A DNA stretch of 64,000 bases, from contig CAKOKD010000001.1 in assembly GCA_934090935.1 (NCBI GenBank), positions 1 to 64,000 of the forward strand, written 5' to 3'. This DNA comes from an uncultured Bacilli bacterium. Lineage in GTDB: Bacteria; Bacillota_I; Bacilli_A; RF39; UBA660. The notes under the pieces were generated by a model. That model did no database searches. It was not told the DNA's origin and saw only the letters and a program-made list of their open reading frames with translations. This document shows positions 42,739 to 51,387 of this stretch, one piece after another. The position numbers and the translations under genes were made by a program. Every line of letters begins with the position of its first letter. The stretch's first letter is position 1.

Positions 42739-44205
42739 ATGAAAAAAGATATAGAAAGATTACCAAGAAATTATACATTGTTAACTGATGAGTATGAATT
42801 TACAATGTCAGAAACCTATTTTAAAAATGGAAAGAAAGATGAAACGGCTGTATTTGATGTTTTCTTTAGAAAAGTTCCAACAAATGGTGGGTATGCTATA
42901 ATGGCTGGGCTTGATAAAGTTATTGAATATATCAGTAACTTACATTTTGGAGAAGATGAACTTGAATATTTAAGACGTGGTGGCTATGATAATAATTTCA
43001 TTGAATATTTAAAAAATTTTAAATTTACAGGAAATGTATATGCGATACCTGATGGTACACCAGTATTTCCTAATGAACCAATAATTACAGTTGAAGCTCC
43101 TATTATCGAAGCTCAAATAGTTGAAACTGCAATCTTATCTTTAGTAAATGGAGCAATGGAACATGCAACTGGAGCAAGAAGAATCGTTGAAGCAACACCT
43201 AAAGGGGTACCAATTATGGAATTTGGAAGCAGAAGAGCCGATGGATTAGAGGCGGCAATCGATGCATCTCTTTACGGAATTATGACAGGATGTTCAGGAA
43301 CAAGTAATGCATTAGCTGCTAATATGCTTGGTATTCAAGCTTTAGGTACTCAAGCTCATAGTTACATAGAAACATTTGATACAGAATATGATGCATTCCT
43401 TGCATATGCAAAAGCATATCCAAGTAATTGCTTATTATTAGTTGATACAATTGACACATTAAAAAGTGGAATTCCAAATGCAATTAGAGTTGCTAAAGAA
43501 TACTTAATTCCAAATGGATATAGACTAAAAGGAATTCGTATCGATTCTGGAGATCTTGCATATCTTTCTAAGATGGCAAGAGGAATGTTAGACGAAGCTG
43601 GACTTAATGATGCTCAAATATGTTTAAGCAATGGCTTAAATGCTAAAACAATTAAATCGCTTGTTGATGAAGGTGCTTGTTTTAATTCTTTAGGTGTTGG
43701 AGATAATATTTCTAAACCAGAAGGACGTATGGGATGTGTTTATAAAGAAGTTGCCATAGTTAAAGATGGAAAAAGAATTCCTAAAATAAAACTTAGTAAT
43801 GATATAGTTAAAACTATAAATCCGGATTTTAAGGATCTATATCGTGCATACGATAATGAAACTGGATATGCTCTTGCAGATATCATGGTAAGACATGGCG
43901 AAAGTGTTAATGGAGATAAGCTAATAATAGTTGATCCAGTAAACATTTTAAAACAAAGTGAAATCAGCAACTATACTTTAGTACCACTTCAAAAACAAAT
44001 ATTTGATAAAGGAATTTTGGTATATGATGATCCAACAATCTTAGAAAAACGTGATTATTGTGAAGCTCAAATGAGTACAATTTATCCAGAAGTAAAAAGA
44101 GAAATGAATCCACATACTTATTATGTTGATGGAACTCAGGAGTATGTTGAATTTAAAAATAATATGATAAAAAGTTTAAAAAATAAAGAATTAGGAGGAA
44201 AATAA
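42739..44205 (+). CDS. pncB: Nicotinate phosphoribosyltransferase
   Basis: This 488-residue protein reads NYTLLTDEYEFTMSETYFKNG at the start, then VFDVFFRKVPTNGGYAIMAGL, and EFGSRRADGLEAAIDASLYGIMTGCSGTSN in the core, followed by GIRIDSGDLAYLS, all typical of the long Firmicute nicotinate phosphoribosyltransferase. It makes nicotinate mononucleotide from nicotinate and PRPP. The ATG at 42739 follows AAGGAAG; the preceding stop lies at 42735-42737. Confidence 0.95.
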   Translation: MKKDIERLPRNYTLLTDEYEFTMSETYFKNGKKDETAVFDVFFRKVPTNGGYAIMAGLDKVIEYISNLHFGEDELEYLRRGGYDNNFIEYLKNFKFTGNVYAIPDGTPVFPNEPIITVEAPIIEAQIVETAILSLVNGAMEHATGARRIVEATPKGVPIMEFGSRRADGLEAAIDASLYGIMTGCSGTSNALAANMLGIQALGTQAHSYIETFDTEYDAFLAYAKAYPSNCLLLVDTIDTLKSGIPNAIRVAKEYLIPNGYRLKGIRIDSGDLAYLSKMARGMLDEAGLNDAQICLSNGLNAKTIKSLVDEGACFNSLGVGDNISKPEGRMGCVYKEVAIVKDGKRIPKIKLSNDIVKTINPDFKDLYRAYDNETGYALADIMVRHGESVNGDKLIIVDPVNILKQSEISNYTLVPLQKQIFDKGILVYDDPTILEKRDYCEAQMSTIYPEVKREMNPHTYYVDGTQEYVEFKNNMIKSLKNKELGGK

Positions 44206-44206
44206 T

Positions 44207-44956
44207 ATGTTTAATGCAAAGAAAGAAACAGAAAATATTATAAATTTTATAAGAGAATACTATAAAGATAACAATTTAGGAGGATGTGTTTTAGGTATAA
44301 GTGGAGGAAAAGATTCTGCTGTTGTTGCTGCAATAATGTGTGAAGCAATAGGTAAGGAAAATGTTTTAGGAGTAACTCTTCCATGTCATTCAAAAGAAAG
44401 TGATAAAAGCGATGCAAAACTTGTAAGTGATGCATTCGGTTTTGAACTTGTTGATTTAGATTTAACTGATGCTTTTGAAGCAATAAAGGGTAAAGTTAAT
44501 TTATTAGGAAACTTTACTGAAGAAGAAACTCTCAATAGTGATATCAACTTAAAACCAAGATTAAGAATGAGTGCTGTTTACTATTTAGCTGCATTGAAAA
44601 CAGCTTTAACTCATAAAACTTATATAGTTGCTGGAACTAGTAATAAAAGTGAATTATTTGTAGGTTATTTCACTAAGGGTGGAGATTCTGTTCATGACAT
44701 AGGAGTTTTAACTGATTATACAGTTGATGAAGTTATTAAAATCGGTGAAGTTTTAAATGTACCAGCATCTGTTTTATATAAAGCTCCTAGTGATGGTTTA
44801 TCAAATAAAACTGATGAGGATAAATTAGGTGTTACTTATGCTGATATAAAAAAATATATGAATGGTGAAGAGTTGGATAAAAATGTATACGAAAAAATAG
44901 AGAAACTTCATAGAAATGCTTATCATAAATTTAATTTACCATATTATAAGAGATAA
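44207..44956 (+). CDS. nadE: NH3-dependent NAD synthetase
   Basis: This 249-residue protein has the PP-loop SGGKDSAVVAAIM (about residue 34), the substrate region KPRLRMSAVYYLA, GTSNKSELFVGYFTKGGDSVHDI and PSDGLSNKTDEDKLG. It lacks a glutaminase domain, so ammonia is the donor. It makes NAD from deamido-NAD. AGGAGG precedes the ATG. Confidence 0.95.
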   Translation: MFNAKKETENIINFIREYYKDNNLGGCVLGISGGKDSAVVAAIMCEAIGKENVLGVTLPCHSKESDKSDAKLVSDAFGFELVDLDLTDAFEAIKGKVNLLGNFTEEETLNSDINLKPRLRMSAVYYLAALKTALTHKTYIVAGTSNKSELFVGYFTKGGDSVHDIGVLTDYTVDEVIKIGEVLNVPASVLYKAPSDGLSNKTDEDKLGVTYADIKKYMNGEELDKNVYEKIEKLHRNAYHKFNLPYYKR

Positions 44957-44958
44957 TC

Positions 44959-45525
44959 ATGAAAATAGGTATATTTGGTGGTACTTTTAATCCTCCGCAT
45001 AAGATGCATTTAAAAATAGCTCTTTCACTAATAGAAAAAAATTATGTTGATAAAGTTATGTTTGTTCCAACCGGAAATAAGTATGATAGAAAAGATTTAA
45101 ACAATGAAATAGATAGACTTAATATGGTAAATCTAATGATTAAGGATTATAAAAACTTGGAATCAAGCGATTATGAGCTTGGAAAGGAAAGAGTTTATAC
45201 ATATCAAACTTTAAACTATTTTAAGGAATTATATAAAAACGATGAAATATATTTTATATGTGGAGTTGATAATATAAATAATTTTGAATCTTGGAAAAAT
45301 TATAAATATATTTTAGATAATTTTAAAGTTTTAGTAATTGCAAGAAATAATGAAAAGGTAAGTATAGATCACCCAAATGTTATATTAACTGATGTTAAGA
45401 CTGATGATTTATCTTCAACTTTTATCAGAAAAAATATTGGAAATAACAAATATTATAATGACTTACTGGATGTTTTTGTATTAAAATATATAAAAGAGAG
45501 GAATTTATATGAAAGAGATAGTTGA
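44959..45525 (+). CDS. nadD: Nicotinate-nucleotide adenylyltransferase
   Basis: This 188-residue protein has GIFGGTFNPPHKMHLKIA at the N terminus (nucleotidyltransferase GTFNPxHxxH-like motif) and DLSSTFIRKNI near residue 155 (ISSTxIR motif). It makes deamido-NAD from nicotinate mononucleotide and ATP. It is short for the family because it lacks the HD-domain fusion. It overlaps pncC by 17 bases. Confidence 0.94.
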   Translation: MKIGIFGGTFNPPHKMHLKIALSLIEKNYVDKVMFVPTGNKYDRKDLNNEIDRLNMVNLMIKDYKNLESSDYELGKERVYTYQTLNYFKELYKNDEIYFICGVDNINNFESWKNYKYILDNFKVLVIARNNEKVSIDHPNVILTDVKTDDLSSTFIRKNIGNNKYYNDLLDVFVLKYIKERNLYERDS

Positions 45526-45991
45526 ATTACTTATAAAAAAACATAAAACTATAGCAACAATGGAGTCATGTACAGGTGGCTTTATTGCATCAAGTATCAC
45601 GGATATAGAAGGAGCAAGTGAAGTTTTAAGATTTAGTGCTATTACCTATTCAAATGAATATAAAATAAAGCTTGGAGTAAGTGCAAAAACAATTGATACT
45701 TATTCTGTATATAGCATGAATGTAGCAAGGGAAATGGCTAAAAATATTTCAGAATTTGCTCAAAGCGATTATGGAATCGGTATAACTGGGAAAATCAACA
45801 GAAAAGATGAGAATAATTTATTTGGAGATGATAACAAAATATTTTATTCTATATATGATAAGGAAAACGATAAGTTCTATGATTATACTTTAACGGCTAT
45901 AGATGATACTAGGTTTAATAATAAAGTAATGATTAAAAATGAAATCGCTGAGTCTCTTTTAAATGTATTGACTAGTTATGAAGAATGTTAG
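45509..45991 (+). CDS. pncC: Nicotinamide-nucleotide amidase (CinA C-terminal domain)
   Basis: This 160-residue protein has ATMESCTGGFIASSIT at residues 14-29 and YGIGITGKI near residue 87, typical of the CinA C-terminal domain, which deamidates NMN to nicotinate mononucleotide. The usual GPGG after GITG is missing. As part of the NAD operon it would recycle NMN released by the NAD-dependent DNA ligase. Standing alone, without the CinA N-terminal domain, is common. It overlaps nadK by 14 bases. Confidence 0.9.
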   Translation: MKEIVELLIKKHKTIATMESCTGGFIASSITDIEGASEVLRFSAITYSNEYKIKLGVSAKTIDTYSVYSMNVAREMAKNISEFAQSDYGIGITGKINRKDENNLFGDDNKIFYSIYDKENDKFYDYTLTAIDDTRFNNKVMIKNEIAESLLNVLTSYEEC

Positions 45992-46769
45992 AATATTTTA
46001 TAATAATAATGATAAATCTATAAATACCTTTAAAGATATCCAAGAGAAGTTGTTAAAAAATGGTTTTAATATAGTTGAGGATGATTATAACATCGCGATT
46101 GCAATTGGTGGCGATGGAGCTTTTTTAAGAATGATTAAGGAAACGAATTTTAAAAGTGATGTTTTATACTTAGGTATTAATACGGGAACTCTTGGATTTG
46201 CTCAAGAAATACATGTTGATGAATTAGATCAACTTATTGATAATTTAAAAAGAAATAACTTTAAAATAAATAAATTTGGAATTCAAGAAACCAATGTATA
46301 TACAACTTCCGGGAATTCTAAATTCTATTCTTTAAATGATATTGTTATTAGAGATATTGATCTTAATACTTTAAAACTTGATATCTTTATAGATGATGCT
46401 TTACTTGAACATTTTGCAGGTGATGGAGTATTAATCTCAACATCTTTTGGCTCAACTGCTTATAACTTGAGTTTTGGAGGTTCGATTATTTATAGCACTT
46501 TTCATGCTTTAGAATTAACTCCCATAGCTCCATTAAACAGTAAAACTTATCGTACATTAACGAATTCACTTGTTTTGCCTCAAAATAAAATGATTGAAAT
46601 TGTTCCAACTAGCAAAAAAGATTTGATTATTTCTGTAGATGGAGAAAATAAATACTATGAAAATGTTGAAAGAATTGATACTATATTAAGTGATAAAACA
46701 ATTATGTGTTATCAAAACGTAGATTATAACTTTGTTAAAAAAGTAAATGATAAATTTTTAAGCAACTAG
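45978..46769 (+). CDS. nadK: NAD kinase
   Basis: This 263-residue protein has the GGDG motif (IGGDGAFLRMIK, about residue 43), NTGTLGFAQEI, and the conserved TAYNLSFGGSII (TAYxxSxGGP-like) block. It phosphorylates NAD to NADP with ATP. It completes the salvage pathway in this operon. Confidence 0.93.
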   Translation: MKNVRIFYNNNDKSINTFKDIQEKLLKNGFNIVEDDYNIAIAIGGDGAFLRMIKETNFKSDVLYLGINTGTLGFAQEIHVDELDQLIDNLKRNNFKINKFGIQETNVYTTSGNSKFYSLNDIVIRDIDLNTLKLDIFIDDALLEHFAGDGVLISTSFGSTAYNLSFGGSIIYSTFHALELTPIAPLNSKTYRTLTNSLVLPQNKMIEIVPTSKKDLIISVDGENKYYENVERIDTILSDKTIMCYQNVDYNFVKKVNDKFLSN

Positions 46770-46781
46770 GAAGTGTTTTAT

Positions 46782-48275
46782 ATGAATAAAGCAATACAAA
46801 GAATAATAGAAAGATATCCTCACTTGGATCAACGTAAGTTTGGTTTTCCAGATGTAGGAAAGAGAAAAGATAAGAATGAATTTTCTCCTTTTGTAAAAGA
46901 GGTTAAAGAAGCATTCGAAATATATGATTACATATTAAATAATTATTATGATTATAATAAAGACATCAATATGACAAGTGGAAATCCAATGGAATATAAA
47001 CCATACCCACCTATTGTTAAAAATATCAATAAGTATTTGAAAAGCAATGATCTTTATAAATATCCATATTCAGAAGGAGATAATAAAGTAAGAAAAGTGT
47101 TACTTGATTATGTTGAAAGAATTGGATTTAAAAATGATTTTCCTTATGAAGAAAATGATATAGATGAACGTGGTTTATCAATCAACAATTTAACAATGAC
47201 AGTATCGACTTCACATGCTTTAAATATTTTAATTGATATTATAGCTCGTGAACATGATGTGGTTTTAATGACTGCTCCTAATTATGGACTTTTTAGCTTT
47301 AAACCGGAAAGGTTTAATGTTGATGTTAAAGTAATTCCTTTAAAAGAAGAAAATAATTATTTAATTGATCCAGATGATTTAGAAAAAATAATTCTTGAAA
47401 CCAATGAAGAGTTAAAAACAAAGTATATTGATTTTGATTATATTCCTAAGGTTGTTGCTATAATCAATAGCAATCCAAGTAATCCATTAGGAACCTATTT
47501 GGGTGAAAGTGAAAAGGAAAGATTAATTAAAATTGGCAATATTGCTAAAACTAATGATATTTTTATAATAGATGATTTAATCTACAGGGATATAAGTTTT
47601 AATGATGATTTAGCACTTCCTATTGCATCACTTGATGGTATGTTTCAAAATACAATTTCTCTTTTTGGTTTGTCGAAGTCTTATGGTATGGCCAGTTTAA
47701 GAGCTGGATTTGTTGTAGCAGATGAAGTTATTATACGTGAAATTATTAATCGCATTTTTGAGGAAATAGATGCTGTTCCAGCGATAATAGGTGTTTCTTT
47801 AGAAGGAGCGTTTAAAGAAAATAAAAAAGCTTATGATAAATACTTTGGGAAGTTAAGATATAAATATGCATTTAATTATAATCTATTTAAATGTATGATT
47901 GATGGAATTGATTCAGTAGATGTTAAATTTAGAAAAAAGATTCTTTCTTTAATAAAAAAATATGCTCCTAATTATGATGTTTTAAACGGAATAAAAGATG
48001 TAAAAATTAAAATTGAGTTATCTGCCGGTTTCTTTGTTATTTTGGATTTCACTAAATTAAAAGGTAAAAAAGATGAAAAAGGAAAGGAAATCACTACTGA
48101 TGAAGATTTGCTTTTATATTTTTATAGAAATATAAATCTAAGATATCTAATCGGTAAAAGTTTTGCTTGGCCAAATAAGCATGAGTTGGTTGGGCGATTT
48201 ACTTTTGCTAAGTCACCAAAAGAAATTATCAATTGTATTGCTAAAATGAGTGAAGCAATAGATAAGTTAATGTGA
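46782..48275 (+). CDS. Class I/II PLP-dependent aminotransferase
   Basis: This 497-residue protein has the aminotransferase core: TSGNPMEYKPYPPIVKNINKYL, YPYSEGDNKVRKVLLDYV, TMTVSTSHALNILIDII, VAIINSNPSNPLGTYL, FIIDDLIYRDISF and the PLP lysine in LFGLSKSYGMASLRAGFVV. The ATG at 46782 follows GGAAGTG. It is longer than the usual 390-400, with an N-terminal extension and internal insertions. The substrate is unclear; an aspartate-type enzyme is a fair guess. Its place in an NAD operon is unexplained, since no de novo NAD gene is seen. Confidence 0.85.
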   Translation: MNKAIQRIIERYPHLDQRKFGFPDVGKRKDKNEFSPFVKEVKEAFEIYDYILNNYYDYNKDINMTSGNPMEYKPYPPIVKNINKYLKSNDLYKYPYSEGDNKVRKVLLDYVERIGFKNDFPYEENDIDERGLSINNLTMTVSTSHALNILIDIIAREHDVVLMTAPNYGLFSFKPERFNVDVKVIPLKEENNYLIDPDDLEKIILETNEELKTKYIDFDYIPKVVAIINSNPSNPLGTYLGESEKERLIKIGNIAKTNDIFIIDDLIYRDISFNDDLALPIASLDGMFQNTISLFGLSKSYGMASLRAGFVVADEVIIREIINRIFEEIDAVPAIIGVSLEGAFKENKKAYDKYFGKLRYKYAFNYNLFKCMIDGIDSVDVKFRKKILSLIKKYAPNYDVLNGIKDVKIKIELSAGFFVILDFTKLKGKKDEKGKEITTDEDLLLYFYRNINLRYLIGKSFAWPNKHELVGRFTFAKSPKEIINCIAKMSEAIDKLM

Positions 48276-48297
48276 TATTATATATGTGAGGTGTTCT

Positions 48298-49116
48298 ATG
48301 TATAAAACTGAAGAAGAATTTTTAAGTCATTATAATCCTGATGAATTTGATAGATTTTCAATAACAACGGATGTTTTAGTTATAAGCATAAGTGATGAAA
48401 AAAATGAAAATTATCGAAAAACTAGTGAAAAAGTAATGAGTATTTTATTGGTAAAAAGGAATAATTTCCCGTTTAAAGATAAATGGTGCTTGCCTGGAGG
48501 ATTTATTCGTGTTGATGAGGATTTAGAAAGTGCTCCAGCAAGGATTTTGGAGAATGAAACAAATGTTAAAGATATTTATTTAGAACAACTTTATACTTTT
48601 GGTGGTGTTAAAAGAGATCCAAGAATGCGTGTTATATCTACAACCTATATGGCTCTAGTTGATAAAAATAGAATGAATGCTGAGTTAAAAAATGAGGCTA
48701 AATGGTTTAATTTGAGTGTAAGTGAAGAAAATGATTTAATTCATTTGACTTTAACTAATGGTGATACAGTAATAACTGCTGTTGTTAAGAAGACTTTAAG
48801 AGAAAAGACTACTGATAGATATGAATTCAGCATTGTTGAAAATGATTCTATCGCATTTGATCATCCGTTAGTTATTGTTTCTGGAATAGAAAGGTTAAAA
48901 AATAAGATTGAATATACTGATGTAGTGTTTAATATGATGCCTAAATATTTTACTTTAGGTGAACTTCAAAAAGTATATGAAGTAATTTTAAATAAAAAAC
49001 TTTTAGATCCAGCATTTAGAAGGATTATTGCTAATAAAGTTGAAGAAACTGATGAGATGAAAACAGGTGGTGGACATAGACCATCAAGATTATTTAAATA
49101 TAGAGGAGGAAAATAA
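48298..49116 (+). CDS. nrtR: NrtR-type Nudix-related transcriptional regulator
   Basis: This 272-residue protein has an N-terminal Nudix-like domain with a degenerate box (GGFIRVDEDLESAPARILENETNV, where the REXXEE core is lost) and the NrtR block RDPRMRVISTTYMALV, then a C-terminal winged-helix domain (KYFTLGELQKVYEVILNKKLLDPAFRRIIANK) ending in GGGHRPSRLFKYRGGK. NrtR binds ADP-ribose or NAD metabolites and controls NAD genes. Its operon holds the NAD salvage genes, and the operon promoter bears a palindrome at 42008-42034. The ATG at 48298 follows GTGAGG. Confidence 0.88.
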   Translation: MYKTEEEFLSHYNPDEFDRFSITTDVLVISISDEKNENYRKTSEKVMSILLVKRNNFPFKDKWCLPGGFIRVDEDLESAPARILENETNVKDIYLEQLYTFGGVKRDPRMRVISTTYMALVDKNRMNAELKNEAKWFNLSVSEENDLIHLTLTNGDTVITAVVKKTLREKTTDRYEFSIVENDSIAFDHPLVIVSGIERLKNKIEYTDVVFNMMPKYFTLGELQKVYEVILNKKLLDPAFRRIIANKVEETDEMKTGGGHRPSRLFKYRGGK

Positions 49117-49117
49117 A

Positions 49118-49765
49118 ATGATTGGTAATGATTGGGATAACGTTCTTACTCCAATATATAAGGGCGATTATTTTGAACCTCTTTTAAAACGTGTTCAACA
49201 TGAGTATAGTGTCCATACAGTTTATCCGGGTAAAAAAGAAGTTTTTAATGCTTTAAGACTTACTCCTTTTAAAGATGTGAAGGTTGTTATAGTTGGACAA
49301 GATCCTTATCATGGTGAAGGGGAGGCACATGGTCTTTCTTTTTCGGTAAGAGATGGTGTAAGAATTCCACCTAGTTTAAAAAATATATATAAAGAATTAT
49401 ATGATGACTTAGGAGTGCCAATAAGAAATACAGGAGATTTAACTTGTTGGGCTAAACAAGGAGTATTACTTTTAAACTCAACATTAACTGTTGTTAGGGA
49501 TACGCCTAATTCACATAGCAATATTGGATGGCAACAATTTACTGATGATGTTATTTCTTTAATTGATGAAAATAAAAGAGATGTTGTGTTTATTCTTTGG
49601 GGTAGTTATGCAAGAAGTAAAAAAGCTTTAATAAAAAACAATTATATTATTGAAAGCGCTCATCCATCGCCTTTTAGTGCAAGAAATGGATTCTTTGGAT
49701 CAAAACCTTTTTCAAGAACAAATGAATATTTAAAAAGTAAAGGTCTAGAAGAAATTAAATGGTAA
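49118..49765 (+). CDS. ung: Uracil-DNA glycosylase
   Basis: This 215-residue protein has the active-site motif VGQDPYHGEGEAHGLSFSV (catalytic Asp near residue 62), PPSLKNIYKEL, and the second conserved block HPSPFSARNGFFGSKPFSRTNEYL with the catalytic His. It removes uracil from DNA. GGAGGAAA precedes the ATG at 49118, just after the nrtR stop codon. It is the last gene of the NAD operon and is followed by a terminator. Confidence 0.96.
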   Translation: MIGNDWDNVLTPIYKGDYFEPLLKRVQHEYSVHTVYPGKKEVFNALRLTPFKDVKVVIVGQDPYHGEGEAHGLSFSVRDGVRIPPSLKNIYKELYDDLGVPIRNTGDLTCWAKQGVLLLNSTLTVVRDTPNSHSNIGWQQFTDDVISLIDENKRDVVFILWGSYARSKKALIKNNYIIESAHPSPFSARNGFFGSKPFSRTNEYLKSKGLEEIKW

Positions 49766-49780
49766 TATTAAATCAATAAG

Positions 49781-49813
49781 AACAAAAATGATAAAATGCG
49801 TTTTTGTTTTTTT
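49781..49813 (+). terminator. Terminator after ung
   Basis: AACAAAAA (49781-49788) pairs with TTTTTGTT (49801-49808), followed by T residues. Confidence 0.65.
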
Positions 49814-49850
49814 GTTGAAAAGTAAATAGTTTTAAACAAAAAAATATAGA

Positions 49851-50378
49851 CTAGATGTCTATATCGCTGAATATGTTTTTTCCTTCATAAAAAGGTCTTT
49901 TTTTAATCTTCATTATTAAACACATAATATTTGTTGGAGCTTTTTTAACTAAAGCATTTAGATTTTTATTGTAACTATTAAAATATGATTTGGCGGCATT
50001 AATATAAGTTGTTGATTCATCCAGTTTAGTTACTAATTCTTTAAACTCTTTTTTCTTCTCTAGTTTTGGATAATCAGTTCTAATAATGTTAATTGTTTGA
50101 ATAGTTTTTTCTATTTTACAGTCCATATCGAATGTTGATACGTTTGTTTTTTTTAAATCCTCTAGCTCTTTAAAATCTTTTATATCTTTTTTTGTTGATT
50201 TTTCTATTATAGGCTTCATTTCTTTAATTATTTTATATCTTTTATTCAATTCATCTTCTATTTCTTTTTCAGCTTTTGCAACTCTTGTTTTAGAAACTAA
50301 TATTTTCGTGTATAATGTAATAAATAGAAGCGCTATTAAAGATATAATTATTATAAGTGTCAATATTACTTTTATCAT
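49851..50378 (-). CDS. Diverged LemA-like membrane protein
   Basis: This 175-residue protein has one N-terminal membrane segment (about residues 3-25) and a helical domain ending INAAKSYFNSYNKNLNALVKKAPTNIMCLIMKIKKRPFYE, which follows the LemA signature (ARxxYNxxVxxYNxxxxxxPxNIVAxxFxFxxxxFF). The N-terminal LemA block (DLIPNLVETVK) is diverged to IIKEMKPIIEKSTK. It is coded opposite to all neighbours, divergent from the MBL gene at 50429. No DUF2207 gene is adjacent, unlike the lemA at 4398. Confidence 0.7.
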   Translation of the reverse strand: MIKVILTLIIIISLIALLFITLYTKILVSKTRVAKAEKEIEDELNKRYKIIKEMKPIIEKSTKKDIKDFKELEDLKKTNVSTFDMDCKIEKTIQTINIIRTDYPKLEKKKEFKELVTKLDESTTYINAAKSYFNSYNKNLNALVKKAPTNIMCLIMKIKKRPFYEGKNIFSDIDI

Positions 50379-50428
50379 TATATCACCTATGATAATTATA
50401 TCATGCTTTTTTTAGAAAGGAAATATGA

Positions 50429-50953
50429 ATGAATTTAAAAAGTGTTGTAGTTGGTTCTTTAGAAACAAATTGTTATATACTCGAAAGAGATGAGGAAGTT
50501 TTAATAATAGATCCAGGTGATGAAGCGAATAAAATTATTGAAAATATAACTGGTAAAGTTGTTGGAATAATTGTTACTCATTATCATTTTGATCATGTTG
50601 GAGCTTTGGAAAGTGTTAAAAATTATTATCATACTAAAGTTTATGATTTTAGCAATTTAAAAAAAAATAATAATATTGGTGCATTTACTTTTGAAGTAAT
50701 TCCTACCCCTGGCCACACTCATGATTCTATAAGCATATATTTTAAGGATTTAAATGTTATGTTTGTTGGTGATTTTATATTTTATGGTTCTATTGGAAGA
50801 ACTGATTTGGGTGGAAATAAAATAGACATGAAAAAAAGTATTGAAACAATACTTTCATACGATGATTCTATAAAATTATATCCTGGTCACTATAAAACTA
50901 CAACTATTGGATTTGAAAGACCTAATCTAATAAAATTTCTTAAAATGCTTTGA
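50429..50953 (+). CDS. MBL-fold hydrolase (glyoxalase II-like)
   Basis: This 174-residue protein has VVGSLETNCYIL at the start, the zinc motif THYHFDHVG (about residues 50-58), PTPGHTHDSISIYF, FVGDFIFYGSIGRTDLGG and YPGHYKTTTIG. This is the small hydroxyacylglutathione-hydrolase-like group of MBL proteins found throughout Firmicutes, probably acting on thioesters. Its last 14 bases overlap the gerQ-like gene on the other strand. Confidence 0.85.
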   Translation: MNLKSVVVGSLETNCYILERDEEVLIIDPGDEANKIIENITGKVVGIIVTHYHFDHVGALESVKNYYHTKVYDFSNLKKNNNIGAFTFEVIPTPGHTHDSISIYFKDLNVMFVGDFIFYGSIGRTDLGGNKIDMKKSIETILSYDDSIKLYPGHYKTTTIGFERPNLIKFLKML

Positions 50954-51275
50954 TATAATTGATTGGTTCTTCGAATTCAACCCAATTGAAATAAATAAGT
51001 GGAATAAGATACCAATCTCCTGTTTCTGGACTGGACATTATTAAATGGTCTTTTCCAGCTTGTTCTATAATCCCGTCATATATTCTATCTCGCCATTCTG
51101 TACTATCTGGGAAAGATGCAAATACTTTGCATTTTTTTCCTTTATTCATTCTTAAAATGTTTTCTATGTAGCTTTGTTCATCATTTGCTTGACTTGATGA
51201 AACTTCTTCTACTGAGTTATCATATCCAGTCATATTGTTTGGAAATGTTGGATTTGGATAATATGTTCCATTCAT
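50940..51275 (-). CDS. gerQ: GerQ-family spore coat protein homologue
   Basis: This 111-residue protein has a Pro/Asn-rich N-terminal stretch (NGTYYPNPTFPNNMTGYDN) and a C-terminal domain SYIENILRMNKGKKCKVFASF...STEWRDRIYDGIIEQAGKDHLIMSSPETGDWYLIPLIYFNWVEFEEPI that matches the GerQ domain (YIENILRxNxGK...STEW...G.IExAGxDHxIxS.P.TG..YLxPxxYLDYxxF). GerQ is a coat protein needed for spore germination in Bacillus. Its presence here may mean a spore-forming ancestor or a reused protein. A ribosome binding site GAGGTGAAA precedes the start on its own strand. Confidence 0.85.
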   Translation of the reverse strand: MNGTYYPNPTFPNNMTGYDNSVEEVSSSQANDEQSYIENILRMNKGKKCKVFASFPDSTEWRDRIYDGIIEQAGKDHLIMSSPETGDWYLIPLIYFNWVEFEEPINYIKAF

Positions 51276-51387
51276 AAATTTTCACCTCTAATTAATACTA
51301 TGAAATAGTATTTTTTTTATGAATAGCAATAAAAAAGTTATTTACATAGTTGTAAATGTGCTATAATTGGTATAGGAGGTTAGAATA

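Noticed and set aside
48298..49116. Nudix hydrolase enzyme
   Set aside because: The Nudix box lacks the REXXEE core and a winged-helix domain follows, so an NrtR-type regulator fits better, as does its place in the NAD operon.
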